From positions 91,657 to 155,656 of the forward strand of contig JAAFIH010000003.1 in the NCBI GenBank assembly GCA_013297755.1: a stretch of DNA of 64,000 nucleotides, in the 5' to 3' direction. Below the pieces are notes generated by a model that ran no database searches, had not been told where the DNA came from, and saw nothing but the letters and a program-made list of their open reading frames with translations. This DNA is from Cytophagales bacterium (GTDB taxonomy: Bacteria > Bacteroidota > Bacteroidia > Cytophagales > UBA9547). Of the stretch, positions 34,757-44,000 are shown one piece after another (within the stretch, counting starts at the first letter, position 1; each line of letters starts with the position of its first letter). The position numbers and the translations under genes are program-made.

Positions 34757-34866
34757 ACAAACATTGATAATAAGTGATAAATTTAATCGACAAAATTATA
34801 AATATTACTTTTTTTTAAATATTTTAAAAAATACCTTTACATTTATAGCATTATTTTATCACTATA

Positions 34867-35880
34867 TTGAAAATAAACATCGTTGGTCAGGGGCTTGCTG
34901 GTAGTATTCTTGGCTATATGCTGAAAGAATATTATCATTGCCAAGTTCATGTTTTTAATAATGAAAAACTAAGTACTTCATCTGCCGTAGCAGCTGGTAT
35001 TTATAATCCCATTACAGGCAAAAGAATGGCAAAAACTTGGTTTGCTGATACTATTTTTCCTTTTATGTTTCAATTTTACAGTTCTATTGAATCAAAATTT
35101 AACATTAAAATTCTCCATCAAACCCCAGTATTCAAACCGTTTGCTGATGTGGCCGAACAAAATTTTTGGATGGGAAAAAGTGTTGAAGACAACTACAAAA
35201 ATGACATTGAAATTGTACAAAACCTAGAAGTAGTGGCTCAAAATATTGATAAAAATTTTGGTGGAATGATCATAAAAAATTCAGGCAGATTGGATATAAA
35301 CTTGTTTTTGGAAATCATTAAATCTTATTTTATTCATCAAAATTGTTATTTTATTACAGAAAAACTGCCCCATTTTGATGACAATGAAATTGTAATTTAT
35401 TGTGAAGGTGCTTATGCGGCCACCAATCCACTTTGGAGCTGGTTGCCCTGGCAATGCAACAAAGGCGAAATTATAGATATTGCATTAGATGCCTCTCCAA
35501 TGAATTTTATCATTAATTCAGCCGTTTTTATGATGCCAATTTCTAATGATCGATACAGGGTTGGGGCTACCTACCATCAAGATGATTTAACAGCCCAACC
35601 TAGCCAAAAAGGTATAGAAGAATTAAAAAATAAATTAGAATCCTTTTTGATAAAACCTTACCAAATCAAATCAGTGCAAAGTGGCATTAGACCAGCAGTG
35701 CAAGGGCGGAGACCATTTTTGGGGCAGCATCCAACCCAAAAGAATACATATATTTTCAATGGTTTTGGCTCAAAAGCAGTAAGCATGGCTCCCTATTTTG
35801 CCAATCATTTTGCTCAATATTTGTTACATAATCAACCATTATTACCAGATGTGCAACTCAATAGGACTGTGCAATGGTAA
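34867..35880 (+). CDS. FAD-dependent oxidoreductase of the DAO (glycine oxidase-like) family
   Basis: 337 residues. The N-terminal dinucleotide-binding motif is IVGQGLAGSIL (GxGxxG at residues 7-12), followed by AAGIYNPITGKRMAKTW, the loop typical of small amino-acid oxidases and the ThiO/MnmC C-terminal type. C-terminal blocks are YRVGATYHQDD, SGIRPAVQGRRPFLGQHP and FNGFGSKAVSMAPYFA. The start is TTG at 34867, the only initiator before the FAD motif, since the first ATG is inside the fold. Substrate unknown. It is convergent with argD, 11 bp from its stop. Confidence 0.8.
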   Translation: MKINIVGQGLAGSILGYMLKEYYHCQVHVFNNEKLSTSSAVAAGIYNPITGKRMAKTWFADTIFPFMFQFYSSIESKFNIKILHQTPVFKPFADVAEQNFWMGKSVEDNYKNDIEIVQNLEVVAQNIDKNFGGMIIKNSGRLDINLFLEIIKSYFIHQNCYFITEKLPHFDDNEIVIYCEGAYAATNPLWSWLPWQCNKGEIIDIALDASPMNFIINSAVFMMPISNDRYRVGATYHQDDLTAQPSQKGIEELKNKLESFLIKPYQIKSVQSGIRPAVQGRRPFLGQHPTQKNTYIFNGFGSKAVSMAPYFANHFAQYLLHNQPLLPDVQLNRTVQW

Positions 35881-35891
35881 TTTTTTAGGTT

Positions 35892-37025
35892 TTATTTTAA
35901 CGCTTTCTTGAAAGCATCTAAAAAAATATCGATTTCAGCATTAGTTACTGCCAATGAGGGTAGCAATCTAAGCGTATTTTTATTAGAAGAGCTACCAGTG
36001 AATATTTTATGATCGAATATTAAAGATTTTCTTACTTTATCGCAAGGTTCATAGAGTTCTATTCCTATCATAAGTCCACGTCCACGCACTTCTTTTACTT
36101 CTTTGAATGCTTTAATTTGTTCCATGGCATACTGCCCAACTTTATTTGCATTTAGGATAAGATTTTCATTTTTTATTACTTCTAATACTGCAATAGCTGC
36201 CGTACAAGCAATATGATTTCCACCAAAAGTTGTGCCCAACATACCCATTTCTGGTTTCAAATGTGGTGCTATCAAGGTGCCACCAATAGGTATTCCATTG
36301 CCCATTCCTTTGGCAGTAGTATATATGTCGGCAGTGATGCCTGCATGGTTATGTGCAAAAAATATGCCACTTCTACCATAGCCACACTGCACACTATCAG
36401 CGATAAAAACACTTCCATAATGGGTTGTAAGTTGTCGAATAGTTTTCAAAAAATCATCGCTTGCCATTTGTATGCCGCCCACACCTTGTATGCCTTCAAT
36501 AATTACAGCAGCAATCTCAAAACCTATATTTTCAAAGCATTTTTTTAATTTTTCAACATCATTAAAAGGTAAGAAAATTACATTATCTGTTTCGTTTACT
36601 GGAGCTATTATTTTGGGATTATCAGTAGCTGCCACTGCCAATGATGTGCGGCCATGAAAGGCACCAGTAAAAGAGATAATTTTTTTTCGATTAGTTGCAA
36701 AAGAAGCCAATTTGAGTGCATTTTCGTTGGCTTCGGCCCCAGAATTGGACAAAAATAGCTGAAAATCAGGCAAGCCAGATACTTCTCCTAACGACTGTGC
36801 AAGCTGTTCTTGCAGGGGCAAACGCACAAAATTGGAGTAAAATCCAATTTTTTGGAGTTGCTCGGTCAGCATTTTTACATACACAGGATGCGAATGACCA
36901 ATAGAAATCACTGCATGACCACCATATAAATCCAAATATTTTATACCTTTATCATCCCAAACATAGCTCCCCAAACCTTTTACAACAGAAATATCATAAA
37001 TGGGATATACATCAAATAATTTCAT
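35892..37025 (-). CDS. argD: Acetylornithine (or succinylornithine) aminotransferase
   Basis: PLP enzyme, class III aminotransferase, 377 residues. Blocks in order: LDLYGGHAVISIGHSHP, FLSNSGAEANENALKLA, SFTGAFHGRTSLAVAATDN, IIEGIQGVGG, FIADSVQCGYGRSG, TTAKGMGNGIPIGG with the PLP lysine, and GTTFGGNHIACTAAIAVL. The usual EVQ/DEVQ next to the cofactor reads DSVQ here. Similar proteins form arginine synthesis clusters (argC, argF, argB), but no other arg gene is in the window. Specificity for N-acetyl or N-succinyl ornithine cannot be decided. Confidence 0.85.
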   Translation of the reverse strand: MKLFDVYPIYDISVVKGLGSYVWDDKGIKYLDLYGGHAVISIGHSHPVYVKMLTEQLQKIGFYSNFVRLPLQEQLAQSLGEVSGLPDFQLFLSNSGAEANENALKLASFATNRKKIISFTGAFHGRTSLAVAATDNPKIIAPVNETDNVIFLPFNDVEKLKKCFENIGFEIAAVIIEGIQGVGGIQMASDDFLKTIRQLTTHYGSVFIADSVQCGYGRSGIFFAHNHAGITADIYTTAKGMGNGIPIGGTLIAPHLKPEMGMLGTTFGGNHIACTAAIAVLEVIKNENLILNANKVGQYAMEQIKAFKEVKEVRGRGLMIGIELYEPCDKVRKSLIFDHKIFTGSSSNKNTLRLLPSLAVTNAEIDIFLDAFKKALK

Positions 37026-37105
37026 TTTTTTTGTGCTTTAAGCCCACAAATGTAAAAAAAAAAGTGAAAATAGGGGTTAAAAATCTTTTTTTGTAAGTTT
37101 ATTTT

Positions 37106-37711
37106 CTATCTCATAAATGCAATTCCAATACCAATAACATCTTGCAAATTTCCTTGTGTTTTGAATAAAGAGCCATTAGATACATGCAATACATTAAGCG
37201 ACAATTCAATAGATTTTGAAATACTGTAAGATAACGCTAAATTATGATGCAAATTAAACCCTTTGTTTATTAGTCCATCGTTGGCAGTAGGGTTTGTAAC
37301 TTCGCTCCAAACTAATCCTAATTGGTAAGATAAGTATGCTTTTGGAAATACCAAAAAGCTAATTTTTGTGGCCAATCCAGCCGAGTAATTTCCTTTGGTC
37401 GAATGATGTATAACCACTACTGGATTTATTTTTAACAATTTTTCTTTTGCTTTAATACTGGCATAGTTCAAATCAAATTGAAAAGGCAAATATAATAAAT
37501 AAGTAAAATTCATACCTTTGAAAGACATATCTTTGCGATTGCGATATAGCCCAACTATGGCTTCAGCTTTGAATTTTTTAATATAAAGTTTAAATAATCC
37601 TCTATCACTTTTTCGTGCATCGTTAAGGCTATCTAAAACCAAATTTCTGTTTTGTGCTTTAGTAATAATTGAGCAAAATAATATTAATATAATGAATATA
37701 TTTTTTTTCAT
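37106..37711 (-). CDS. PagL-like outer-membrane lipid A deacylase (putative)
   Basis: 201 residues with a signal peptide ending ITKAQ. The mature part is a run of short amphipathic strands (LPFQFDLNYASIKA, YSAGLATKISFLVFPKAYLSYQLGLVW). Near the end, LNVLHVSNGSLFKTQGNLQDVIGIG matches the catalytic His-x-Ser-Asn segment of PagL-type lipid A 3-O-deacylases, in which the His and Ser are the nucleophile pair. The third catalytic residue (Glu) is not obvious. It is encoded 6 bp after the GT39 gene, so the pair may remodel lipid A or another envelope lipid (inference). Confidence 0.55.
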   Translation of the reverse strand: MKKNIFIILILFCSIITKAQNRNLVLDSLNDARKSDRGLFKLYIKKFKAEAIVGLYRNRKDMSFKGMNFTYLLYLPFQFDLNYASIKAKEKLLKINPVVVIHHSTKGNYSAGLATKISFLVFPKAYLSYQLGLVWSEVTNPTANDGLINKGFNLHHNLALSYSISKSIELSLNVLHVSNGSLFKTQGNLQDVIGIGIAFMR

Positions 37712-37717
37712 GTTTAT

Positions 37718-39409
37718 TTAGTTTAAAATGGTAATTTCTTCAATTTCTGAATTCAATGTTGTACCAAAAGTACTGCTACAACCAAGTGCTAATGTGTATT
37801 TGCCAGCTTCTACATCTGGGATTTTAAAAGTAATTTCGTTTTCAATTTTTTGATTAAATGCTAAAATGGTTAGATTATTTTTTGATTGCCCTTCAATATC
37901 ATAAATTTCTCCATATTTATTTATCAAAATCAAATGAATTCTTACATTAAAATCTGTGTGATAAAAATTAATACGATGATTTAGGTTGTTAGCAATCGTA
38001 AAATCTATTTTTATTTCATTACCTTTTTTAATTATTTTATTTTTTAAAACATATTTAATAGCAAGGCTTTCAGTAGTTTGAATACTATCCACAAAAAAAC
38101 CATTAATTTTTTGATTATTGACGATCAAAATATTTGATTTTCCTGGAATATTTCCAACTACAAATGTTGGTTTATCATAAAAATCTTTTTCAAATTTCCA
38201 TATTTCAAATTGATGATTTCCACGAATGGTGCTTGCTACAGAAATAGATTTTTTGCCTGTAAAAAAAGTATACAAAGCTGGATACCTATAAGACCCAACA
38301 AAGATTACAGGTTTTGTGCCAGCTATTTTGTCTATTGCTTCGTAATATTTTTGTTTTCCACTAAATTCAAATTGTTCTGGGATTAGATTTGTAACAAGTA
38401 ATATTCTGGCAATAAATATCAAAATTAGTGAACCACCAATATACTTGTAAGCATATTTACGAAGCCAAATATCAGTTTTCATTTTTTGATGTAGTAATAT
38501 AATCATTGGAATAGAGGCCGCCACTGTCCACTGAGGTTGTGCGTGTCCACGCAAAGTCATTATAGCAAAAAATAGTATAAAACCAATAATTAAATAATAT
38601 AGCGCTTTTTCAAATTTATCCACTGCACGATACTTATATAATACATACACAACAGCAATAAGTGTAAATGGATTGAAAGCCAAAAGTTGATTTGGGATGT
38701 ATTCTAGTAAAAAAAGCCATCTAAAATTCTCCTGACGGCCAATTAAGTGGTATTTAAGGCTTGGAAAATCATTTTGATACTGCCAATGAATGTGGGGAAT
38801 TGTTAAAATTATTGCCACTAAAATTGCTAATAGAAACTTACGATTTTTTAAAATAGATATATTTGAAAATAGTACAAAACCAATAACTAAAACAGATTGA
38901 TATTTGCTGTAAACCATTCCTGCGAGTGCTATTGCCATCAAAAAAGTATGATTCCAACTGATGCTTTTTTCTAAAAATTGCTTGTAAGTGTATAAAAATA
39001 AGGCCGTAAAAAACAGTAATGGTGCATCTGGTGTAGTAATAAATCCATAAACTATAAACATTACCAATGAACTAGAAATAAGAAAAAAATGAACAACAGT
39101 TTGCTTTTCAGTTTCTTTACTTTTATCTAGTTGTAGCCAAATAAGACCCAAAGTGGCTAATTGTAAAAATACTGTTACAAATCTTACTCCTAAATTTCCA
39201 TCAAAAAAAATTGAACTCAAGCCTATGAGCCAAGCTATCATGGGTGGATGGTCGTAGTAGCCCCACGCTAAATATTTGCTATACAAATAATAATAAGCCT
39301 CATCTCCCAGAATTTCAGTATAGTAAGATTGTAATAAATTTATGAATAAGCATAAAAAAGAAAATATAAAAAATAATTTTTTGGCAGTTAAACTTTTATA
39401 AAAATCCAT
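37718..39409 (-). CDS. GT39 (ArnT/PMT-like) membrane glycosyltransferase
   Basis: 563 residues with about ten membrane helices in the first 350. The first periplasmic loop carries EILGDEAYYYLYSKY and GYYDHPPMIAWLIG, the Asp-Glu acidic motif and DHPP of GT39 enzymes that use polyprenyl-phosphate sugars. The C-terminal 200 residues form a soluble domain ending in beta strands. ArnT adds aminoarabinose to lipid A and PMTs mannosylate proteins; the acceptor here is unknown. It is followed 6 bp later by the PagL-like gene, which favours a lipid acceptor. Confidence 0.78.
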   Translation of the reverse strand: MDFYKSLTAKKLFFIFSFLCLFINLLQSYYTEILGDEAYYYLYSKYLAWGYYDHPPMIAWLIGLSSIFFDGNLGVRFVTVFLQLATLGLIWLQLDKSKETEKQTVVHFFLISSSLVMFIVYGFITTPDAPLLFFTALFLYTYKQFLEKSISWNHTFLMAIALAGMVYSKYQSVLVIGFVLFSNISILKNRKFLLAILVAIILTIPHIHWQYQNDFPSLKYHLIGRQENFRWLFLLEYIPNQLLAFNPFTLIAVVYVLYKYRAVDKFEKALYYLIIGFILFFAIMTLRGHAQPQWTVAASIPMIILLHQKMKTDIWLRKYAYKYIGGSLILIFIARILLVTNLIPEQFEFSGKQKYYEAIDKIAGTKPVIFVGSYRYPALYTFFTGKKSISVASTIRGNHQFEIWKFEKDFYDKPTFVVGNIPGKSNILIVNNQKINGFFVDSIQTTESLAIKYVLKNKIIKKGNEIKIDFTIANNLNHRINFYHTDFNVRIHLILINKYGEIYDIEGQSKNNLTILAFNQKIENEITFKIPDVEAGKYTLALGCSSTFGTTLNSEIEEITILN

Positions 39410-39456
39410 TTTGGCTTTTGTTTTCCAAATAAATAACTAAAAATCTACAGTTGCAA

Positions 39457-40647
39457 TTAACTTACAGATTTTAATTTTTGAGCTAAGTATAAACTAATTA
39501 GACTACAAAAAATGGCAATATAGCCCACCAAGTCGTAATTTTGAAGTTCTCCAGTAGTAGCAGATGTAGTTACGATAATGCCTGCCAAAAACGATGATAT
39601 TCCAGAGCCAAATTGTTGCACACAAGAGTTGATGGACATGAATCCACCTCTATTTTGTGGCAAAACTACGGTAGTAGCTAGGGTCGAGGCTGGTATTGTC
39701 CTGCCTGTCAATCCAATAAAAAATAATGTATTGAAACACAAGGCCAAAGCTAATGGCGTAATTGATAAATGAGTAATAATATAAATAGGAACTAAAGTAA
39801 GTAAACAAAAGTATGTATATATTTTTATTTTACCAAATTTATCAGATAACTTACCTGAGATTGGGGCTGTAACTAAACTTGCTATGCCACCAATCAAATA
39901 AATATAAGTGAGCTGTTGTTCTGTAAAACCAACATTAGCAACCATAAATTTGCTCAAAAAAACGATTACAGTAAATTGGCCTAGCATCAAAAAAAACATA
40001 AACAACAAGGCCCTTAGCTGATTTGGGTCTTGTGATATTTGTATTAAAACTTTAAATGGCGATTCTTTGTCGGTTTTTGTTTGTATATGGGTGGTCAAAT
40101 TAGGTATAAATAATGCAATCAAAACAGCAATGATAATTGATATAATGACTAAAAATATAAATGGAGCGTGCCAAGAGTACATATTTGCTAAAAATAGACC
40201 CAAAGGCACTCCAACCACAGAAGCTACCGAAAAAGCAGCCATAACTATACCCATAGCTGATGCTCGCCTTTGGGCTGGTATGGTATCGCCTATGATAGAC
40301 AAAACTGTGGAACCAAGCATACCCCCAAAAATTCCTGTGAATATGCGTGCAGCCATCAAAAATGCAAATGTGGGGGCTAAGGCACAACCCAGAGTACCTA
40401 CCGTAAATCCAATAAAGACAAACAAAAGAACTACTTTTCTGTCAAATTTATCTACAAAAAAAGCAGAAGAAAACCCAGACACACCTGCACTAATAGCATA
40501 GGAAGCTACCAAGATACTAAAATTAGCTGGTGTTACTTCAAATACTCTCATCAACTGAGGCCCAAGAGGCATCATTATCATAAAATCAATGATGTTGGCA
40601 AACTGCACTAAGGCAAGTATAAATAATAAAAGTTTTTCGTTTTTCAA
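39457..40647 (-). CDS. Major facilitator superfamily transporter (DHA1-like)
   Basis: 396 residues with about twelve membrane helices. It opens FILALVQFANIIDFMIMMPLG, the DHA1 hallmark (D in helix 1), followed by DKFDRKVVLLF, the loop 2-3 motif A (G/DxxxDRxGRR type), and GDTIPAQRRASAMGIVMAAFSVASV, motif C-like glycine run. Such transporters are usually efflux pumps for drugs or metabolites, using proton exchange. Substrate unknown. It is separate from the GT39 gene by 47 bp with no overlap. Confidence 0.82.
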   Translation of the reverse strand: MKNEKLLLFILALVQFANIIDFMIMMPLGPQLMRVFEVTPANFSILVASYAISAGVSGFSSAFFVDKFDRKVVLLFVFIGFTVGTLGCALAPTFAFLMAARIFTGIFGGMLGSTVLSIIGDTIPAQRRASAMGIVMAAFSVASVVGVPLGLFLANMYSWHAPFIFLVIISIIIAVLIALFIPNLTTHIQTKTDKESPFKVLIQISQDPNQLRALLFMFFLMLGQFTVIVFLSKFMVANVGFTEQQLTYIYLIGGIASLVTAPISGKLSDKFGKIKIYTYFCLLTLVPIYIITHLSITPLALALCFNTLFFIGLTGRTIPASTLATTVVLPQNRGGFMSINSCVQQFGSGISSFLAGIIVTTSATTGELQNYDLVGYIAIFCSLISLYLAQKLKSVS

Positions 40648-40935
40648 ATAGATGTGATTGTTAAATGAGTCTAAGTTTTATAAATCCTATTCATTATCAA
40701 TGTCAAAGGGAGTAATTCTAAGTAAAAAAACTTATAAACACAAAGCAAACATAATTCTTTTTATTCATTGAAAAGAACAAAAAGAAAAAAAAGGTTAATT
40801 TTAAATTAAGACTTAGTGATGGTTGTATACATGGTTTCAAACTCGATAAATTCCAAAAAGTCTATTCCAATTTCTCCAGATTGACTACTAAATTCTACCT
40901 TAAAATCTCAAAGGTTTACCAAAAGTTGCGAATTA

Positions 40936-41044
40936 CTCAAAAGGTTCAGAACACCCCAAAATTACTGAACACGCTAAAATTACTGAACACCCCAAAAGGT
41001 ACAGAACACGCCAAAAGGTTCAGAACACGCCAAAAGGCGTGTTC
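40936..41044. repeat. Period 18-19 tandem repeat ending in a hairpin
   Basis: Six units of the type CCAAAAGGTTCAGAACACG / CTAAAATTACTGAACACC. The last unit folds into a perfect hairpin GAACACGCC-AAAA-GGCGTGTTC (41023-41044), 8 bp from the stop of the giant adhesin gene at 41052. On the minus strand no T run follows, so I do not call it a terminator. Confidence 0.75.
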
Positions 41045-41051
41045 CTACTGT

Positions 41052-44000
41052 TTATTCTACCACCAATTTTTGGCTCACTTTTCCTACTTTTATCAAATAA
41101 ATACCGCTTATTAGGTTGGCATTGATTTGGGTAATATTTGAAGTTAATTTTTGAGAATATACCAAAGCACCTTGGGCATTGAATATTATTAATCCATTTT
41201 CAAAATTTTCGGATTTGATAGTGAAATTACCTGAAGTACTTGGATTTGGATAGATGCTAAAGTTGGTAGATTGGTAGATCGACTGGTTGGTAGATGTCAG
41301 CGTAGCATCTCTTGGTGTGATGCTCACGGTTGTACTTGCCGCTTGATTTGGGTTTTGCACTTGGATTGTTACAGTTCCAGTGCTTGTAATTACGCCAACT
41401 GGTAATACAGCAATGATAGTGTTTGAGCCTATTACAGCAATTACTGGCACCAAAACGCCATTGATGGTTACGTTTGTGCTTGGTGTAAAGCCTATACCAT
41501 TGATTGTAATTTGTACTGGCGATGTAATTGTTACAATATTGCCCAAAACTGAAATACCTGTGGCAGTTGAAGTGGATGGCGCTGTGATTGGATTTGATAC
41601 AGTTGCTGTATTGCTAGTGAGCGTGCCACAAGTTCCCGAAATAGTGGCCATATAAAAACCTGCACTGGTTGCCACAATGCTTGTACTTGTTTCACCTGTG
41701 TTCCATACATATACTAGGTTTGAGCCTGAGGCAGAAACCGCTAAATTAGCTGTGCCATTTACCAAAACTTGGTTGCTAGGTTCTGTTACAATTGATGTAA
41801 TTTTGTTTACAATCAAATCAATAGCTGCTGTGGCGGTGCCACAAGTTCCAGTAACTGTTACTGTATATCTGCCAGAAACATTGGTGCCTAGAGTGCTTGT
41901 AGTAGCACCAGTGTTCCAAACATAAGTAAGGTTTGTGCCTATTGCAGTAACATTTAAAGGAAAAATATTACCCCCACAAATAGTTTTGTTTGGAGTTTGG
42001 CTTAAGATTTGAGTTGCTGTTGCGTTAGAAACTGCTACTACATTTGAAACTGCTACACCACAACTACCAGTAACAGTTACTTGATAATTAGAAGCTACTG
42101 TGTTTGTATTAATGCTTGCTGTAGTTTCTTGTGTATTCCACAAATAAGTTAATGTGCCAGTACCAATTGCTGTTACAGCTAATGTAGCATTGGCATTTAG
42201 GCAAACAACTTGATTTGTGGGTTGGCTTGTAATAGTTGTAATGGAATCTACTTGCAAGATGGCTTCTGAAGAAATGGCAGTACCACAGCTACCTGTAACA
42301 GTTACCAGATAAGTCCCAGAAATAGATGTTGAAATACTTGCACTCGTTTCGCCAGTATTCCAAAGATATGTTAAAGCTGCTCCTGTACCTGCTACGCTAA
42401 TAGTGGCAGTATTTCCACCACAAATTGTTTGGCTTGTTGGTTGTGTATTAATAACAGTTCCAGATACAACTTGCAGTGTAGCTACATCTGAAATAACATT
42501 GCCACAAGCGCCAGAAACAGTTACAGTATAATTTCCTGCGTTATTGGTTGTAATAGCATTTGTAGTTGGTCCATTACTCCAAGCATAGGTTAAATTAGTA
42601 CCAATGGCCGAAACTGCAAAACCTGCTGTAGTTCCAGTGCAAATAGTTTGAGAAATAGGCTGAGTTAGGATTTGTGTAATTTCATTTACATTCAAGTTAG
42701 CAGCATTAGAAATAGCTGTGCCACAACTTCCTGTAACTGTAACTGTATACGTTCCTGCTACTGATTTTGAAATACTTGCACTCGTTTCGCCAGTATTCCA
42801 AAGATATGTTAAAGCTGCTCCTGTACCAGCAACGCTAATAGTGGCAGTATTGCCACCACAAATTGTTTGGCTTGTTGGTTGTGTATTAATAACAGTTCCA
42901 GATACAACTTGCAATTTAGCTACATCTGAAATAACATTGCCACAAGCTCCAGAAACAGTTACAATATAATTTCCTGCGTTATTGGTTGTGATAGCATTTG
43001 TAGTTTGTCCATTACTCCAAGCATAAGTTAAATTAGTACCAATGGCCGAAACTGCAAAACCTGCTGTAGTTCCAGTGCAAATCGTTTGAGAAATAGGCTG
43101 AGTTAGGATTTGTGTAATTTCATTTACATTCAAGTTAGCAGCATTAGAAATAGCTGTACCACAACTTCCTGTAACGGTAACTGTATAATTTCCAGTAATG
43201 CTAGTTTGCATAGAAGTAGAAGTTTGTCCATTGCTCCAATTATAACTTAAATTATCTCCTAATGCTGATACAACAAATGAAGTTAATGCTGCTCCACAAA
43301 TAGTTTGTGAAACAGGTTGGCTTACAATCGTTGTTGGAATCGAAACTAAGGTAAACCCAGAACCCGCCACACTACATGCTACACTGCTTTGGTTTCTAAT
43401 AAATGGTGTATAAACAGCTGCTGATAATCCACCAATTACATTGTTGGTAGTCCAAGTAGAATTATCTACACTATATTCCAATGTGCCTGTACCACCCAAA
43501 CCTGTAATAGTAACAGAACCATTGGGAGAGATACAATTAGTTATGTTTGTAAAGTTTCTAGACGAGAAAGTTGGTACACTTGGCGTAGTAATTACGAAGC
43601 TAGAGCCCGTGGCACTACAAGAAATACTACTTTGATTTCTTACATAAGTACTATATGTATTTGCACTTAAGCCAGTGAAAATATTGGATGTAAACCAGTT
43701 TATGTTATTTATGCTATATTCTAATGTTCCAATTCCACCCGTACCAGATATGGTTGCTTGTCCATTTGCTAAACCACAATTTGTAATATCGCTGTCAACT
43801 ACATTTGAAATAATAGGCGTACCTGGTGCAGTTATTGTAAAGGTTGCTCCTGTAGCACTACATAAAATACTGTTTGCATTTCTAATATATGTAGTAAATG
43901 TTGCAGCATTTAAACTTGTAAAAACATTACTAGAAGTCCAAATGCTACCATTTATGCTATATTCTAATGCTCCAGTTCCACCAGTACCTAAGATTGTGGC

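Noticed and set aside
40936-41044. CRISPR array
   Set aside because: Units are only 18-19 bp with no spacers between them, and there is no cas gene in the window.
40881-41114. Plus-strand 77-residue frame with KLLNTPK repeats
   Set aside because: Produced by the period 18-19 tandem repeat; it overlaps the end of the adhesin gene.
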